64,000 nucleotides of DNA from Candidatus Melainabacteria bacterium (GTDB lineage Bacteria; Cyanobacteriota; Vampirovibrionia; Obscuribacterales; Obscuribacteraceae): contig RXJR01000011.1 in NCBI GenBank assembly GCA_003963305.1, positions 141,152 to 205,151 on the forward strand, written 5' to 3'. Below are positions 36,383 through 46,149 of this stretch, in pieces. How positions within the stretch are numbered: position 1 is the stretch's first letter; each line of letters begins with the position of its first letter. A program made the translations under genes and the position numbers. The notes under the pieces are model-generated. The model saw only the letters and a program-made list of their open reading frames with translations, was not told the origin of the DNA and ran no database searches.

Positions 36383-38422
36383 TCACAGCGTAGAAAGACG
36401 CCCTAGTAGACTCGGTTTAGGCTGGCCAGGCTGGGATGCTGATTCTTCAATTTTCTGCGCCTTCGATTCCAATTTGGCAACGCGCTTCTGCAATTTGTCT
36501 TGTGTAGCAGCCGGAACTCCCGGCGCAAGCTCAAGATATGCTTTGTATTGAGCGATTGTTTCACGCATAGTTTTGCTCGTCTGTTCCGACAACTTTTCAA
36601 TTGTCTGAGCAAGGAACAAATGAGTGTCAGCCACTTTTGGATCCTGATAGGCCGAGAGCCTGTACTTATCGATTGCGCTCTGCAACTGCCGACTGCGCGC
36701 CAGATCATTGGCCAGATTCAAGTTCTGCTTCGCTTCCTCTCGCTCCTTGAAGATCAGATCCATGCCACGGTTGGCCCGCTCTGCATTTCCAACAAAACTG
36801 GCTGCGCGTTTATATGCAAGCTCAGCGGAGGGAAGATCTTTTATCATCAATGCCAGATCGGCGATAGCGAATAGTTTCGTCGAATCGTTAGTGGAGTTGA
36901 TCGCTCTATACATCTGTTCTGTGGCTTCATTGTACTTGCCCTGGGCCATCAAGCACTCGGCATAGGCAGGACGTTCTGCGTCAGATTGCGGCAGAGGCAT
37001 TTTTGCCACACTGACAGGTTGACCGGACAATGCACGCAGTTTGGCATCGACCAGTCGCAACTGCACACTGGTTGGATTCAGCTTCAAAGCCTTTTGAACA
37101 AGAATATTAGCCTTAGCGAGATCATTGCTGGCAAAATATGCACCTGATGCTTCCTTTTGAGCCTTCAAATAAAGAGCTCTCGTCACCCCCTCAAGAGGTG
37201 CTGCAGTACCCGGAGCAGCAGCATCCGCCAGCTCGAAGTTCTTGATTGCATCATCAAATTTATCAATACGCAATGAGTCGTTGGCAATTCGAATCAGCAG
37301 CTCAGGCTCATTTGGCATGATTTCCAGACCCGAATGCAGTTCTGCAATAGCCATCTCCATATCGCCGCGTGATTCGGCAACACCTGCAAGACTCAGATAA
37401 GGAGCAGCTTGTTCAGGTTTGATGCGTATTGCCTCTTTGAACTCTTTGATTGCCGCGTTGGTATTACCCTGAGCTTCATAAACTTTGCCCAGCAGTTGAT
37501 GCACAGGCGAACTGTTTGGATTCTGATAGAGCGAAATATTCAACTCCGCCACCGCGGCTTCGAGCCGATTTTGCTTGAAAGCAACTTGCGCCATACCGAA
37601 ATGCGCAGTCGAATTGCCCGAGTTAATCGAGATTGCTTTCTTGAAACTTTCAGTAGCTTCACTCAACTTATTCGACAAAACTTGCACGAGTCCAAGTTGC
37701 GCATAAGCATTCGAGTAATGCGGATCAAGTTTAATAGCCCCCTGGAAGGCTTGTGCAGCGCGATCATAGCGCCCTTCTTCTTTGTAGACACGTCCAAGTA
37801 AAAAGTGAGCTTCCACTACACGAGGATCAGCGTCAAGAGCCAAGTTACATTCTTTTCCGGCTTCTTTCAAAATCTGTGTGCGGCTCTTAATGACAGAGTT
37901 GTTGGAGGACTGCAATCGATTGAGCAACACCATCGCTTTTCCGCAATGCGCCACGGCGTTATTCGGGTCGATCTGAAGTAATTTCTCAAACTGCTCATCT
38001 GCGGCATCAAGCTTGAACTGTCGTCCCAGCGCCATTCCAAGACCAGCCAGAGCGTTAGTCTCTTTGGCATTCGTGTTCAAAATCGAACGATACAAGTCAG
38101 CGGCTTCGGAATATTTTCCATCAAGCATTAAATCAGCAGCAGCTGATAAATCGCGACGGATATTGCTTTTCGCCTCTGGAGAGGCAACCGGCGCAGATGC
38201 TTCGGTTTCACCAGCTCCCGTTGGTCTTGCAGCTGCTGGTCGAGTTTCTCCCTGAGAACCAGTCGCGGACTCCGCAGGCTCAGGACTCTGAGCGAAGGAC
38301 GAATTTAAAAAGAGGTTGCCCGACAAACAAAGAGAAAGTGCCAGTGTGACAGCGCCAACGCGATTAAAACTGCTGATAACGCGTTTTCGATGTGTACGGG
38401 ACGCCTCTGAACACCTGAACAT
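36383..38422 (-). CDS. exported TPR-repeat protein (679 aa)
   Basis: The ATG at 38422 has GAGAGG 7 nt upstream; a GTG seven codons earlier is less likely. After a basic N-terminus there is a signal peptide or anchor (about 25-50, ending NSSFAQS). A Pro/Ala-rich linker leads to at least ten consecutive TPR units from about residue 90 to 440, for example ALAGLGMALGRQFKLDAADE, AQAFQGAIKLDPHYSNAYAQ and AIKEFKEAIRIKPEQAAPYL. More TPR-like units extend to about residue 640. Such proteins scaffold periplasmic or envelope complexes. No catalytic domain is seen. Confidence 0.88.
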   Translation of the reverse strand: MFRCSEASRTHRKRVISSFNRVGAVTLALSLCLSGNLFLNSSFAQSPEPAESATGSQGETRPAAARPTGAGETEASAPVASPEAKSNIRRDLSAAADLMLDGKYSEAADLYRSILNTNAKETNALAGLGMALGRQFKLDAADEQFEKLLQIDPNNAVAHCGKAMVLLNRLQSSNNSVIKSRTQILKEAGKECNLALDADPRVVEAHFLLGRVYKEEGRYDRAAQAFQGAIKLDPHYSNAYAQLGLVQVLSNKLSEATESFKKAISINSGNSTAHFGMAQVAFKQNRLEAAVAELNISLYQNPNSSPVHQLLGKVYEAQGNTNAAIKEFKEAIRIKPEQAAPYLSLAGVAESRGDMEMAIAELHSGLEIMPNEPELLIRIANDSLRIDKFDDAIKNFELADAAAPGTAAPLEGVTRALYLKAQKEASGAYFASNDLAKANILVQKALKLNPTSVQLRLVDAKLRALSGQPVSVAKMPLPQSDAERPAYAECLMAQGKYNEATEQMYRAINSTNDSTKLFAIADLALMIKDLPSAELAYKRAASFVGNAERANRGMDLIFKEREEAKQNLNLANDLARSRQLQSAIDKYRLSAYQDPKVADTHLFLAQTIEKLSEQTSKTMRETIAQYKAYLELAPGVPAATQDKLQKRVAKLESKAQKIEESASQPGQPKPSLLGRLSTL

Positions 38423-38869
38423 CTTGTTGCCTCTCACCGACACTGAACATAGTAACTGAACATAGTAATGGTAGTCGGATCGACGCCCCTGGGGGGCCTA
38501 TGTTCCGCCATCCACATTATGAATCTTAAATCATCGGCTCCTGTGGCGCGTTTGCACAATTGCAAAGGGATCAATTGAATAGGCATCCCTGTCCGTTAAA
38601 GATTAACCGTAGGAGTTTCATTAAATGCCGGAAAGCGCCACGGGAAAGGTCAACCGGCATTTGTGTAGTGACTACACGAAATGCGCACAAAGGCTACTTA
38701 AGATAAGTCATGAGCATTGCTCAAACGCGCTGTGCAACCGCAGCTCCGAAGTCAACACGACAACTGCTGTGACCCACAGAATCCGACCGAGCCTCAGGTT
38801 CCCACGAGGCGACTGATTCGGAAAGACTGAAGACCCTCCGTAGCCCATCAAAGCCCAAGGTACATAAAC
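38423..38869. other. 447-bp intergenic region
   Basis: This lies between the divergent TPR and zinc-ribbon genes. A 63-codon frame at 38625-38816 (+) has TAGGAGT nine bases before its ATG, but its composition is not convincing, so it is not called. Nothing else was recognised. Confidence 0.45.
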
Positions 38870-39208
38870 ATGGAAAAATCTACCACCGTCGATAAGCAGT
38901 TGACATGCCGTGACTGCCGAAACACGTTCGTGTTCTCCGGAGCCGAACAGGATTTTTTCAAAGACAAAGGTCTTAGCAACGAACCTAAACGTTGCCCTAA
39001 CTGTCGATTATTGTCTCGCAGCCAGCGCCCGGGCAGCACAGTCCAACAAACAGCCGAAGTGCCATGCAGCGGTTGCGGACGAGCCACTCGTGTGCCGTTT
39101 CTGCCAAACGGACACAAACCAGTGATATGCAATACCTGTTTTTACTCCCAAAAAAAGAGTCACTCGCCGACAGATGACGACGGTCACGTCATGTCGGCAG
39201 CGAGTTAA
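38870..39208 (+). CDS. double zinc-ribbon protein (112 aa)
   Basis: Two Cys4 modules are present. The first is a CxxC_CxxC_SSSS-type ribbon (LTCRDC ... KRCPNCR, about residues 12-48). The second is the CxxC-x17-CxxC module (CSGCG ... ICNTC, about 65-89). Both are thought to bind zinc. Proteins with this pair are common in Cyanobacteria relatives, Chloroflexi and Firmicutes, with unknown role, often proposed as nucleic-acid or ribosome-associated. It is cytoplasmic. A strong terminator follows at 39300-39328. Confidence 0.85.
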   Translation: MEKSTTVDKQLTCRDCRNTFVFSGAEQDFFKDKGLSNEPKRCPNCRLLSRSQRPGSTVQQTAEVPCSGCGRATRVPFLPNGHKPVICNTCFYSQKKSHSPTDDDGHVMSAAS

Positions 39209-39299
39209 CGACCAGTAGCAGCCAGCAGGCTGAGGTATTGAGAGGCACGCCAGGGCGCAAACCCAATAAGCCACGGACTTAACAAGAAAACAGCAAAAG

Positions 39300-39328
39300 C
39301 GGCGGTCGCGATTACCGCCGTTTTTTTT
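39300..39328 (+). terminator. intrinsic terminator
   Basis: CGGCGGT-7 nt-ACCGCCG stem followed by eight Ts. It ends the zinc-ribbon transcript ahead of the ligase gene. Confidence 0.9.
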
Positions 39329-39403
39329 GCCATGTTATATCCTGTGGGCACCGATCGACGGTTACCTACGTCTCTAATCCATCGCCATGTCCGGGAGGAT
39401 TTA

Positions 39404-40429
39404 ATGCTGCCTGTTCCGAAAGACTATGAACCGATGGAGGCAACTCTCACAAGTGAACTGCCGAGAGGCGAAGGCTGGCAGTATGAGCCCAAATGGGATG
39501 GATTTCGTTGCCTGGCTTTCAAGGAAGGAAAAGATATTCAGCTGCAATCTAAAAGCGGCCGCGAACTCGGCAGATACTTTCCAGAAATAATCGAATATTT
39601 ACAGAATCTTGATGCGCCCTGCTTCGTTCTAGACAGTGAAATCGTAGTGCCGTCAGGAAATGAATTTTCCTTTGATGACCTTCTACAGCGCATTCACCCG
39701 GCAGCCAGCCGAATAAAGAAACTGGCCCGGGAGACACCGGCAGTAATGATTGTCTTCGACATTCTCACAGACGAAAGGAATGAGTCACTGGTGATGGAAC
39801 CGCTGAGCAGCAGGCGCGTGAACCTGGAAAAATTCGCAGCGAAATATCTGACCGGCAATTTGAATGTCGTGCTGTCTCCTGCCACCACAAACGCTACCGT
39901 CACAGATGATTGGTTGGCAAAGATGGGCAATCGCCTCGATGGCATCGTCGCCAAAAGACTGGATTTGCCATATCAGTCAGGCAACAGAAAAGGCATGCAA
40001 AAAGTCAAAAAACTGCGCACTGCTGACTGTGTGGTTGGCGGCTTCCGCTACGCCACAGGCACTAAAAAAGCTATTGGCTCGCTTCTACTTGGTCTGCATG
40101 ACGAGAAAGGGCTTCTCAATCACGTGGGGTTCAGCTCATCGTTTACCGCGAAGGAGCGGGTTCAACTGGTAGAAAAGCTCGAACCATTGATCGCAAAGCC
40201 AGGTTTTACAGGAGACGCTCCGGGCGGTCCAAGCCGCTGGAGCACAGAACGAAGCACTGAATGGGAACCGCTCAAAAATACTTTGATTGCTGAGGTGACA
40301 TACGATCACTTCACCAATGGGCGATTCAGGCACGGTACACGCTTCGTTCGCTGGAGACCGGACAAAGCGCCTGAACAGTGCACCTACGAGCAGATTCACG
40401 GATACAGAGCGCCATCGGTTAAGTCCTGA
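39404..40429 (+). CDS. ATP-dependent DNA ligase, LigC/LigB type (341 aa)
   Basis: The ATG at 39404 has GGGAGGA 5-6 nt upstream. The nucleotidyl-transfer motif EPKWDGFR carries the lysine (Lys30) that becomes adenylated. Other motifs are LDSEIVV (III), the motif IV region LDGIVAKRLD, and MQKVKKLRTADCVVGG (V). An OB-fold follows, ending in FVRWRPDKAPEQC. It is a stand-alone ligase of the kind found next to LigD in bacteria with NHEJ. It lies 9 nt upstream of the LigD gene and is probably co-transcribed. Confidence 0.93.
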   Translation: MLPVPKDYEPMEATLTSELPRGEGWQYEPKWDGFRCLAFKEGKDIQLQSKSGRELGRYFPEIIEYLQNLDAPCFVLDSEIVVPSGNEFSFDDLLQRIHPAASRIKKLARETPAVMIVFDILTDERNESLVMEPLSSRRVNLEKFAAKYLTGNLNVVLSPATTNATVTDDWLAKMGNRLDGIVAKRLDLPYQSGNRKGMQKVKKLRTADCVVGGFRYATGTKKAIGSLLLGLHDEKGLLNHVGFSSSFTAKERVQLVEKLEPLIAKPGFTGDAPGGPSRWSTERSTEWEPLKNTLIAEVTYDHFTNGRFRHGTRFVRWRPDKAPEQCTYEQIHGYRAPSVKS

Positions 40430-40438
40430 GGAGACGAC

Positions 40439-43312
40439 ATGCTCAAAGAGTACAACCGAAAGCGTGACTTTAAAAAGACGCCAGAACCCAGCGGTAAAGC
40501 ACCCGCTCAGGCGGACGGCGCTCTCAAATTTGTTATACAGAAGCATGCCGCACGGCGACTCCACTATGATTTTCGCCTCGAGATAGACGGGGTCTTAGTA
40601 TCCTGGGCGGTACCAAAAGGTCCAGCACTCGATCCCGCCGAAAAGCGACTGGCTGTGCAGACAGAAGACCACCCCATGGATTACGGCAGCTTCGAAGGTA
40701 TCATCCCGAAAGGCCAGTACGGCGGCGGGGAAGTGATTGTCTGGGATAGTGGCACATACACACCAGATGAAGGCGGCATCCTGTCATGGAACGATAGAGA
40801 AGAAGCCCAAGAACGCATGCGTGAAGGTCTTAAGAAAGGAAAAATTTCCATCTTCCTGGAAGGCTCGAAGTTACAAGGCTCCTGGACACTGGTCAAGATC
40901 AAAAAGACGGAAAAGGAGTGGCTTTTGATCAAGCACTCCGATGCATTTGTCCGAACAGACAAAGATCCAACCGAAGAGGAAGAATCTGTGCTGACTGGAC
41001 GCACACTGGCAGATGTGAAGGCGGGGAAAAAAGGAAAGTCCATCAAGGCACCCAGGGTTGAGATAGGCAAAGCAAAACGCTTTCCCCGCACCATAAAGCC
41101 TATGACGGCAAGTCTTGCCGAAAGACCATTCAGCAAAGCGGGCTGGGTTTTCGAACCAAAAATGGATGGCATCAGGGCAATCGCATTTATCGAAAACGGA
41201 CAGGTGACACTTAAATCCAGAAACGACCTTGATTTAACATCGCAGTTTCCGGCGATCGCAGCGAGCCTTAGCAAGTATCCGGGAGATCTGATTTTGGACG
41301 GCGAGATAGTCGCTCTAAATGAAAAGGGTCGTCCATCCTTCCAACATCTGCAACAACGCGGCAAACCAACCAAGACGAAATCAGGCGGCAGCGCGCCGAT
41401 CATTTACTACCTGTTTGACGTCATCCACTGCCAGGGGCGCAGCCTCGAAGACGAACCTCTATCTGAGAGACGCAGAATTCTTGTCGAACAAATCAGACCA
41501 ACTCACGACATCCGCATCATCGAACAATTCCCAACAGAGGGAGAGTCAGCCTATGAAGCTTGTGTCGCCAATGAGCTCGAAGGCGTAGTAGGCAAGCGCA
41601 TCGACAGCACATATGAAGTGGGGCATCGATCAAAAAACTGGCTCAAGATCAAATCAACTGCCAGCGCAGAATTCTTGATTTGCGGATACACCGAGGGCAC
41701 CGGAGCGCGAAATCACACATTCGGTTCTCTTATTCTTGGTACTCACGACGAGCAGGGCAAGCTCGTCTATGTAGGCGGCGTAGGAACGGGCTTTGACGAC
41801 AAGAAACTAAAAGCACTGATGAAACTGATGAAGCCACTCGTGGTCACCAGGTGCCCATTCAGCAAAAAGCCGCCGGGTAAACTGAACCCAACCTGGGTAA
41901 AACCAGAATTAATTGCCGAAATAAAATTCGCCGAATGGACTCAAGATAAAATCCTCCGCGCTCCAGTATTCCTGCGCCTCAGAGAGGACATTGAGCAAGA
42001 CGAAGTCAAATCAACACCGATGGTACAGATTAGCGATTTGAAGGCAGTCAAGTCGACAAAAGGCACCATCAAGAATGATCAAATTGACGAGAAGAACGAG
42101 CGCTCCACTTCTAAAACTGCAACCGGGGCAGGCTACAGCAAGAAGCAATCAAAGCATGCGAAGCAACTGGAGAACAGCGAGGAGGATTCCATGACCGCGG
42201 AAATTCTAGAGCAGCTAGACACGGACGGGGAAAAACTCGAGCTGGAAGTGGAAGGAAACAAGATTGCCTTCTCCAATCTGAACAAGGTTTTCTGGCCGGC
42301 GACTCCGGATATGGAAGCCGTAACGAAACGCGATTATGCTAAATATCTGACCAGAGTAGCACCATATTTGCTACCACATCTGCGCGACCGGCTCATTACA
42401 ATGGTGCGGTTCCCCAACGGCATCGGTCAGGGTAAGTTCTATCAGAAGCATTGGGAGCACAAGCTGCCACCATTTGTAGAAACAGTCAGACACTTCACAG
42501 AACACGCGGGAGTAGATCAAGATTTTCTCGTCTGCAACAATCTGTCGACCCTGCTGTGGCTGGCGCAGATTGCAGATTTAGAACTGCATACATCGCACAC
42601 ACGCAACAATCCACAGCCCGAAGGCTCGACACTTCCACGAAAGTATACGGGCGATGCAGAGACCCTGGAAGCATCTCTGATGAACTACCCGGATTACATG
42701 GTCATCGATCTCGACCCATACACCTACAGTGGCAAGGAAAAGAAGGGAGAAGAGCCCGAGCTGCACGAAAAAGGCTTTAAGCAAGCATGTCAGGTTGCTC
42801 TCTGGGTGAAGGAGCTGCTCGACAGCCTTAAAATCGCTGCCTTCATCAAAACCTCGGGCCGAACCGGGCTCCACATCTATGTGCCAATTGTAAGAACTAT
42901 TGACTATCCAACAGTGCGGATGCTCGCCGAGATTATCGGCAAACAGGTAATGAAACAGCACCCTGAAGATGTGACGATGGATTGGGCGATTGTCAAACGC
43001 ACAGGCAAAGTTTTCTTCGATCACAACATGAATGCGCGCAGCAAAACACTGGGGTCAATTTACTCGCCACGAATTGCCCCGGAAGCGACTATTTCGACAC
43101 CAATCGAATGGAGTGAATTAGGCCACGTATACCCGCACGACTTTACGATGCGCACTGTACCAGAGCGCTTGAAAGAAAAAGGCGATCTCTGGGCCGATAT
43201 TCTAGATCACAAAAATGACCTGGAGAAAATCCTGATCAACACCGATAAGGCACCATCTGCCATGGAAACACAAGTGGCAGCCAAGAAACGCAAACGCAAG
43301 TCAGCTGGTTAA
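40439..43312 (+). CDS. ligD: LigD multifunctional NHEJ protein (phosphoesterase-ligase-polymerase, 957 aa)
   Basis: The domains come in Pseudomonas-type order. Residues about 25-150 are the 3'-phosphoesterase (HAARRLHYDFRLE, DHPMDYGSFEGIIPKG). Residues about 215-550 are the ATP-dependent ligase with the adenylated Lys241 in FEPKMDGIRA, then DGEIVAL and LEGVVGKRID. A Lys/Ser-rich linker follows (about 555-600). Residues about 615-930 are the primase-polymerase (MVRFPNGIGQGKFYQKH, MVIDLDPYTY with metal-binding Asp, TSGRTGLHIYVPI). It trims, fills and seals double-strand breaks. No Ku gene, its usual partner, lies in the window. It is 9 nt downstream of the single ligase gene. Confidence 0.96.
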   Translation: MLKEYNRKRDFKKTPEPSGKAPAQADGALKFVIQKHAARRLHYDFRLEIDGVLVSWAVPKGPALDPAEKRLAVQTEDHPMDYGSFEGIIPKGQYGGGEVIVWDSGTYTPDEGGILSWNDREEAQERMREGLKKGKISIFLEGSKLQGSWTLVKIKKTEKEWLLIKHSDAFVRTDKDPTEEEESVLTGRTLADVKAGKKGKSIKAPRVEIGKAKRFPRTIKPMTASLAERPFSKAGWVFEPKMDGIRAIAFIENGQVTLKSRNDLDLTSQFPAIAASLSKYPGDLILDGEIVALNEKGRPSFQHLQQRGKPTKTKSGGSAPIIYYLFDVIHCQGRSLEDEPLSERRRILVEQIRPTHDIRIIEQFPTEGESAYEACVANELEGVVGKRIDSTYEVGHRSKNWLKIKSTASAEFLICGYTEGTGARNHTFGSLILGTHDEQGKLVYVGGVGTGFDDKKLKALMKLMKPLVVTRCPFSKKPPGKLNPTWVKPELIAEIKFAEWTQDKILRAPVFLRLREDIEQDEVKSTPMVQISDLKAVKSTKGTIKNDQIDEKNERSTSKTATGAGYSKKQSKHAKQLENSEEDSMTAEILEQLDTDGEKLELEVEGNKIAFSNLNKVFWPATPDMEAVTKRDYAKYLTRVAPYLLPHLRDRLITMVRFPNGIGQGKFYQKHWEHKLPPFVETVRHFTEHAGVDQDFLVCNNLSTLLWLAQIADLELHTSHTRNNPQPEGSTLPRKYTGDAETLEASLMNYPDYMVIDLDPYTYSGKEKKGEEPELHEKGFKQACQVALWVKELLDSLKIAAFIKTSGRTGLHIYVPIVRTIDYPTVRMLAEIIGKQVMKQHPEDVTMDWAIVKRTGKVFFDHNMNARSKTLGSIYSPRIAPEATISTPIEWSELGHVYPHDFTMRTVPERLKEKGDLWADILDHKNDLEKILINTDKAPSAMETQVAAKKRKRKSAG

Positions 43313-43331
43313 GACTGTTTGGATACTCAGA

Positions 43332-43441
43332 ATTCGTCAGATCGCAGGATTCGTCAGATCGCAGGATTCGTCAGATCGCAGGATTCGTCAGATCGCAGGA
43401 TTCGTCAGATCGCAGGATTCGTCAGGTCAGGATTGATCAGA
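43332..43441. repeat. 17-bp tandem repeats
   Basis: ATTCGTCAGATCGCAGG is repeated five times without mismatch (43332-43416) and then decays to ATTCGTCAGG and related pieces up to the end of the next gene. It fills the whole gap between convergent genes. Confidence 0.95.
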
Positions 43442-43442
43442 T

Positions 43443-45410
43443 TTAGGATTTGACAGCCGTCTCAGTTTTGTTCCCTGCACCGGGCCCGAAGACCAGATAA
43501 CTACCGACAATTGCGCTGACTACAGCCGCTCCAAGTGTTGCCGGGGTGTTCCATCTTGATTCCGGAACCGATGTGGCGATGATTGCAAGAGCATTGTGCG
43601 AAGCGTGGAAGAGCATAGAAGGAAATATCGAGCCGCCGCGAAAGACCATTAGTGTCAGAATGATTCCAAGAAAAGTGGTCGGCAAAAGCCGATAGCCACT
43701 CAAATGAAAAAATCCGAACAAAACTCCGACCAGAATGCAACATCCAACGGTATTGAACCTGCGTCTCAGCAAACCAAAGATCGCCCCACGAAAGAGCACT
43801 TCTTCACAAATACCAGGCATCACAGCCATGGCAAAAAGAATCATCCACATGGGCTGATCTCTGGTACTCATCATGTCAGTCAAAGCTTTAGCAAAGGTTT
43901 CCGACATCGGTAAAACGCTACTTTGCAGATTCACCAGTACTTCCGTGAGAAGCACCGTTCCTGGTGCCATTAGCGGAGCGCCCAAGAGATCTCGCCAACG
44001 CGGCTTGTTAAAACTGAATACCTCTTTGAACGGCAACCTGAGCCAGGCTACCAGCGCAAACGACGGCAGACAAATAACAAACAGTTGAGTCATTATCATG
44101 CCGTAAACTTTGTCTAGAACCTGTGCGATCTGACCGATATAGAACATGGCGATAAAAGTACAGGCATACAAAATGGCTACAATTCGGTCGTAATCTTTCC
44201 GGCGTGCGGGCGAGACCTGAATTTTGAAAAGAGTTTCCTCCTTGCTCAAAAGATCAATTGCAATGCGGCTCACATACAGTCCGTAGCAACTCGAGCTGAC
44301 AAAAGTAACGAGAACGGCAGTCCAATTGATTTCACCACGCAAAATTTCGGTCATACAAACACAGACATTCGAAACCGGCACAATATAAATGGCAGCCGGC
44401 AGGTGCTTTACAGGAAACAGCGACACTGCCGACAAAAACATTGCCGCCATCAGGTACGGAATGCTGTAACCCTGCCCTTGCTGAAAGTTACGAGCATAAG
44501 CTGAAATCCACACACCAATTGAACCGAAGAGCAAAATAAGCGGAAAAGCAAGTGGAACAGTCAAAAATATATTTGTTGGAGAAAGAGAGAGAACAAAAGC
44601 GCCCGAGCCATCTTCAATTTTGCTCAAGCTCGTACTGAGCATGAGAATCAGACTCGTTAGCAGCAAGACAACTGTGACGAGTCCGATTGAAAAAACGACG
44701 AGAAGTTTTCCGTAAACGATACTCTCACGCCGAATTGCAGACACCAGCAGCACAGGCAGCGTGCCACGCTCTCGCTCGCCGGTGATCAAATCGATGGCGG
44801 GAAATAACGTTCCTGTCAAAATCAAAAGCACAAGCGTCAAAGGCAGGGTCAAGCTCAACCAGGCGCCAGTTCGCCTGGACGGATCTTCGACGTTGACGGA
44901 ATTGAAGTGCAACCGTTTCAACCAGGGTGTTTCAATGCCTGCATCCGTCATTCTCTTTTCAGAGATCTGCAAACGCATTTCTCTAAGCAAATTGCAAACG
45001 CGAAGAAACGCACCATTGCTATCTTTCAGTTCATCAACCTGAACTGTGATCGCAGGTGTTGCACTGGCTTTGACATAAGGCGTCGTAATATCACACGGCA
45101 CATTCACAACCACTTCTGTTTTGCCGCTCTTAAGCATTTCCGTGGAATCGGATGCTTCGTCCAACAGTCTTATCTGCTTGTCTCTAGCAAACTGCTCCTT
45201 GACCCAGGCAGCACCTGGTCCCGTAACAATCACACGTGCCACACCGGCGTCATTCTTAGCGCGTCTTTCAACCATGATTTTCGACGCAACAACGAGGCTG
45301 ACGGGATAAAGAATCAACGGCACCAGAATGCCGACGCACAAAGTACGCCAGTCTCTGACTGTTTCCTTAAACTCCTTGCGGAAGACTGTAAAAATTTCAG
45401 ACGAATTCAC
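43443..45410 (-). CDS. ABC-2 type permease fused to a CPBP-family membrane protease (655 aa)
   Basis: Residues 1 to about 400 form a NatB-like exporter subunit: one helix at 20-42, a periplasmic domain of about 140 residues, then six helices (for example LTLPLTLVLLILTGTLF and SIVYGKLLVVFSIGLVTVVL). Residues about 500-640 form a CPBP/Abi domain with the glutamate pair in CEEVLFRGAIFG and His in FGFFHLSGY and FHASHNALA. The family cuts membrane proteins, as in prenyl-protein proteolysis. This fusion architecture is known in several phyla. It overlaps the ATPase gene by 14 nt and is the last of a three-gene operon. Confidence 0.9.
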   Translation of the reverse strand: MNSSEIFTVFRKEFKETVRDWRTLCVGILVPLILYPVSLVVASKIMVERRAKNDAGVARVIVTGPGAAWVKEQFARDKQIRLLDEASDSTEMLKSGKTEVVVNVPCDITTPYVKASATPAITVQVDELKDSNGAFLRVCNLLREMRLQISEKRMTDAGIETPWLKRLHFNSVNVEDPSRRTGAWLSLTLPLTLVLLILTGTLFPAIDLITGERERGTLPVLLVSAIRRESIVYGKLLVVFSIGLVTVVLLLTSLILMLSTSLSKIEDGSGAFVLSLSPTNIFLTVPLAFPLILLFGSIGVWISAYARNFQQGQGYSIPYLMAAMFLSAVSLFPVKHLPAAIYIVPVSNVCVCMTEILRGEINWTAVLVTFVSSSCYGLYVSRIAIDLLSKEETLFKIQVSPARRKDYDRIVAILYACTFIAMFYIGQIAQVLDKVYGMIMTQLFVICLPSFALVAWLRLPFKEVFSFNKPRWRDLLGAPLMAPGTVLLTEVLVNLQSSVLPMSETFAKALTDMMSTRDQPMWMILFAMAVMPGICEEVLFRGAIFGLLRRRFNTVGCCILVGVLFGFFHLSGYRLLPTTFLGIILTLMVFRGGSIFPSMLFHASHNALAIIATSVPESRWNTPATLGAAVVSAIVGSYLVFGPGAGNKTETAVKS

Positions 45411-46149
45411 TGCCGGCGTCCTGAACTATTGCGAGAAATATGTCTTCCAAATAATGCTTGCCGGTTTTCTCACGGAGCTCATCGAGACGCCCGAGTGCAA
45501 AAATCTTGCCCTTATAAACAATGGCGATGCGGTCACATAACTTTTCAGCTTCACTCATAATGTGCGTCGACAGCAGAACACATTTTCCACTTTCTTTACA
45601 GCCTTGAATAAACTGATGCATCGATTGAATGGCCAGCACATCCAGTCCACTTGTAGGTTCATCCAGAACCACAACTGGCGGATCGTGAACTACGGCTCTT
45701 GCGATCGAGACCTTTTGTTTCATGCCGGTTGAGAGCTTCTCGCAGCGTGTATCTGCAAACGATTCGATGTGAAGCATTTTGATCACCTGGTCAACCCGGC
45801 TATTAACAGCTTGCGCGGGATATTTACTGAGCTGGGCAAAGTAAACCAGTATCTCTCTCGGGGTCAGACGTTCATACAGTCCCGACTCAGCAGAAAGAAA
45901 ACCGAGACAACGACGCACCTCTGTTGGTGCTTCCGCGGCATCAAAACCCTCTACTTTCACTGTGCCGGAATCTGGTGTCAGAATTGTGCCGATCATCCGC
46001 ATCGTTGTAGTTTTACCAGCGCCGTTTGGACCTAAAAGACCAAGAATTTCTCCGTGATCACAGGAGAAGCTGATGTCATCAACGGCTGCGAAGTCGCCGC
46101 GCTTTGGATCGTAAAAATGCTTCGTCAGATGGCTCACTTCTACAGTCAT
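45397..46149 (-). CDS. ABC transporter ATP-binding protein (NatA-like)
   Basis: This 250-aa ATPase has all motifs: Walker A GLLGPNGAGKTTT, signature LSTGMKQKVSIARA, Walker B VVVLDEPTSGLD and the switch His in LSTHIMSEAE. It powers the two permease subunits on either side (46146-47528 and 43443-45410), probably exporting sodium, a drug or a peptide; substrate cannot be told. The ATG overlaps the stop of the upstream permease (ATGA). Confidence 0.95.
   Translation of the reverse strand: MTVEVSHLTKHFYDPKRGDFAAVDDISFSCDHGEILGLLGPNGAGKTTTMRMIGTILTPDSGTVKVEGFDAAEAPTEVRRCLGFLSAESGLYERLTPREILVYFAQLSKYPAQAVNSRVDQVIKMLHIESFADTRCEKLSTGMKQKVSIARAVVHDPPVVVLDEPTSGLDVLAIQSMHQFIQGCKESGKCVLLSTHIMSEAEKLCDRIAIVYKGKIFALGRLDELREKTGKHYLEDIFLAIVQDAGSEFV

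Noticed and set aside
38625-38816. 63-codon ORF with a good ribosome site in the gap before the zinc-ribbon gene
   Set aside because: Composition is unlike the neighbouring proteins (many Cys/Arg/His, no hydrophobic core), and there is no other support.
40681-41403. 240-codon ORF antisense to ligD
   Set aside because: It is a shadow of the strongly coding ligD frame and has no ribosome site or family resemblance.
43332-43416. Tandem repeat as a CRISPR array
   Set aside because: The 17-bp units are directly adjacent with no variable spacers, and no cas genes are present.
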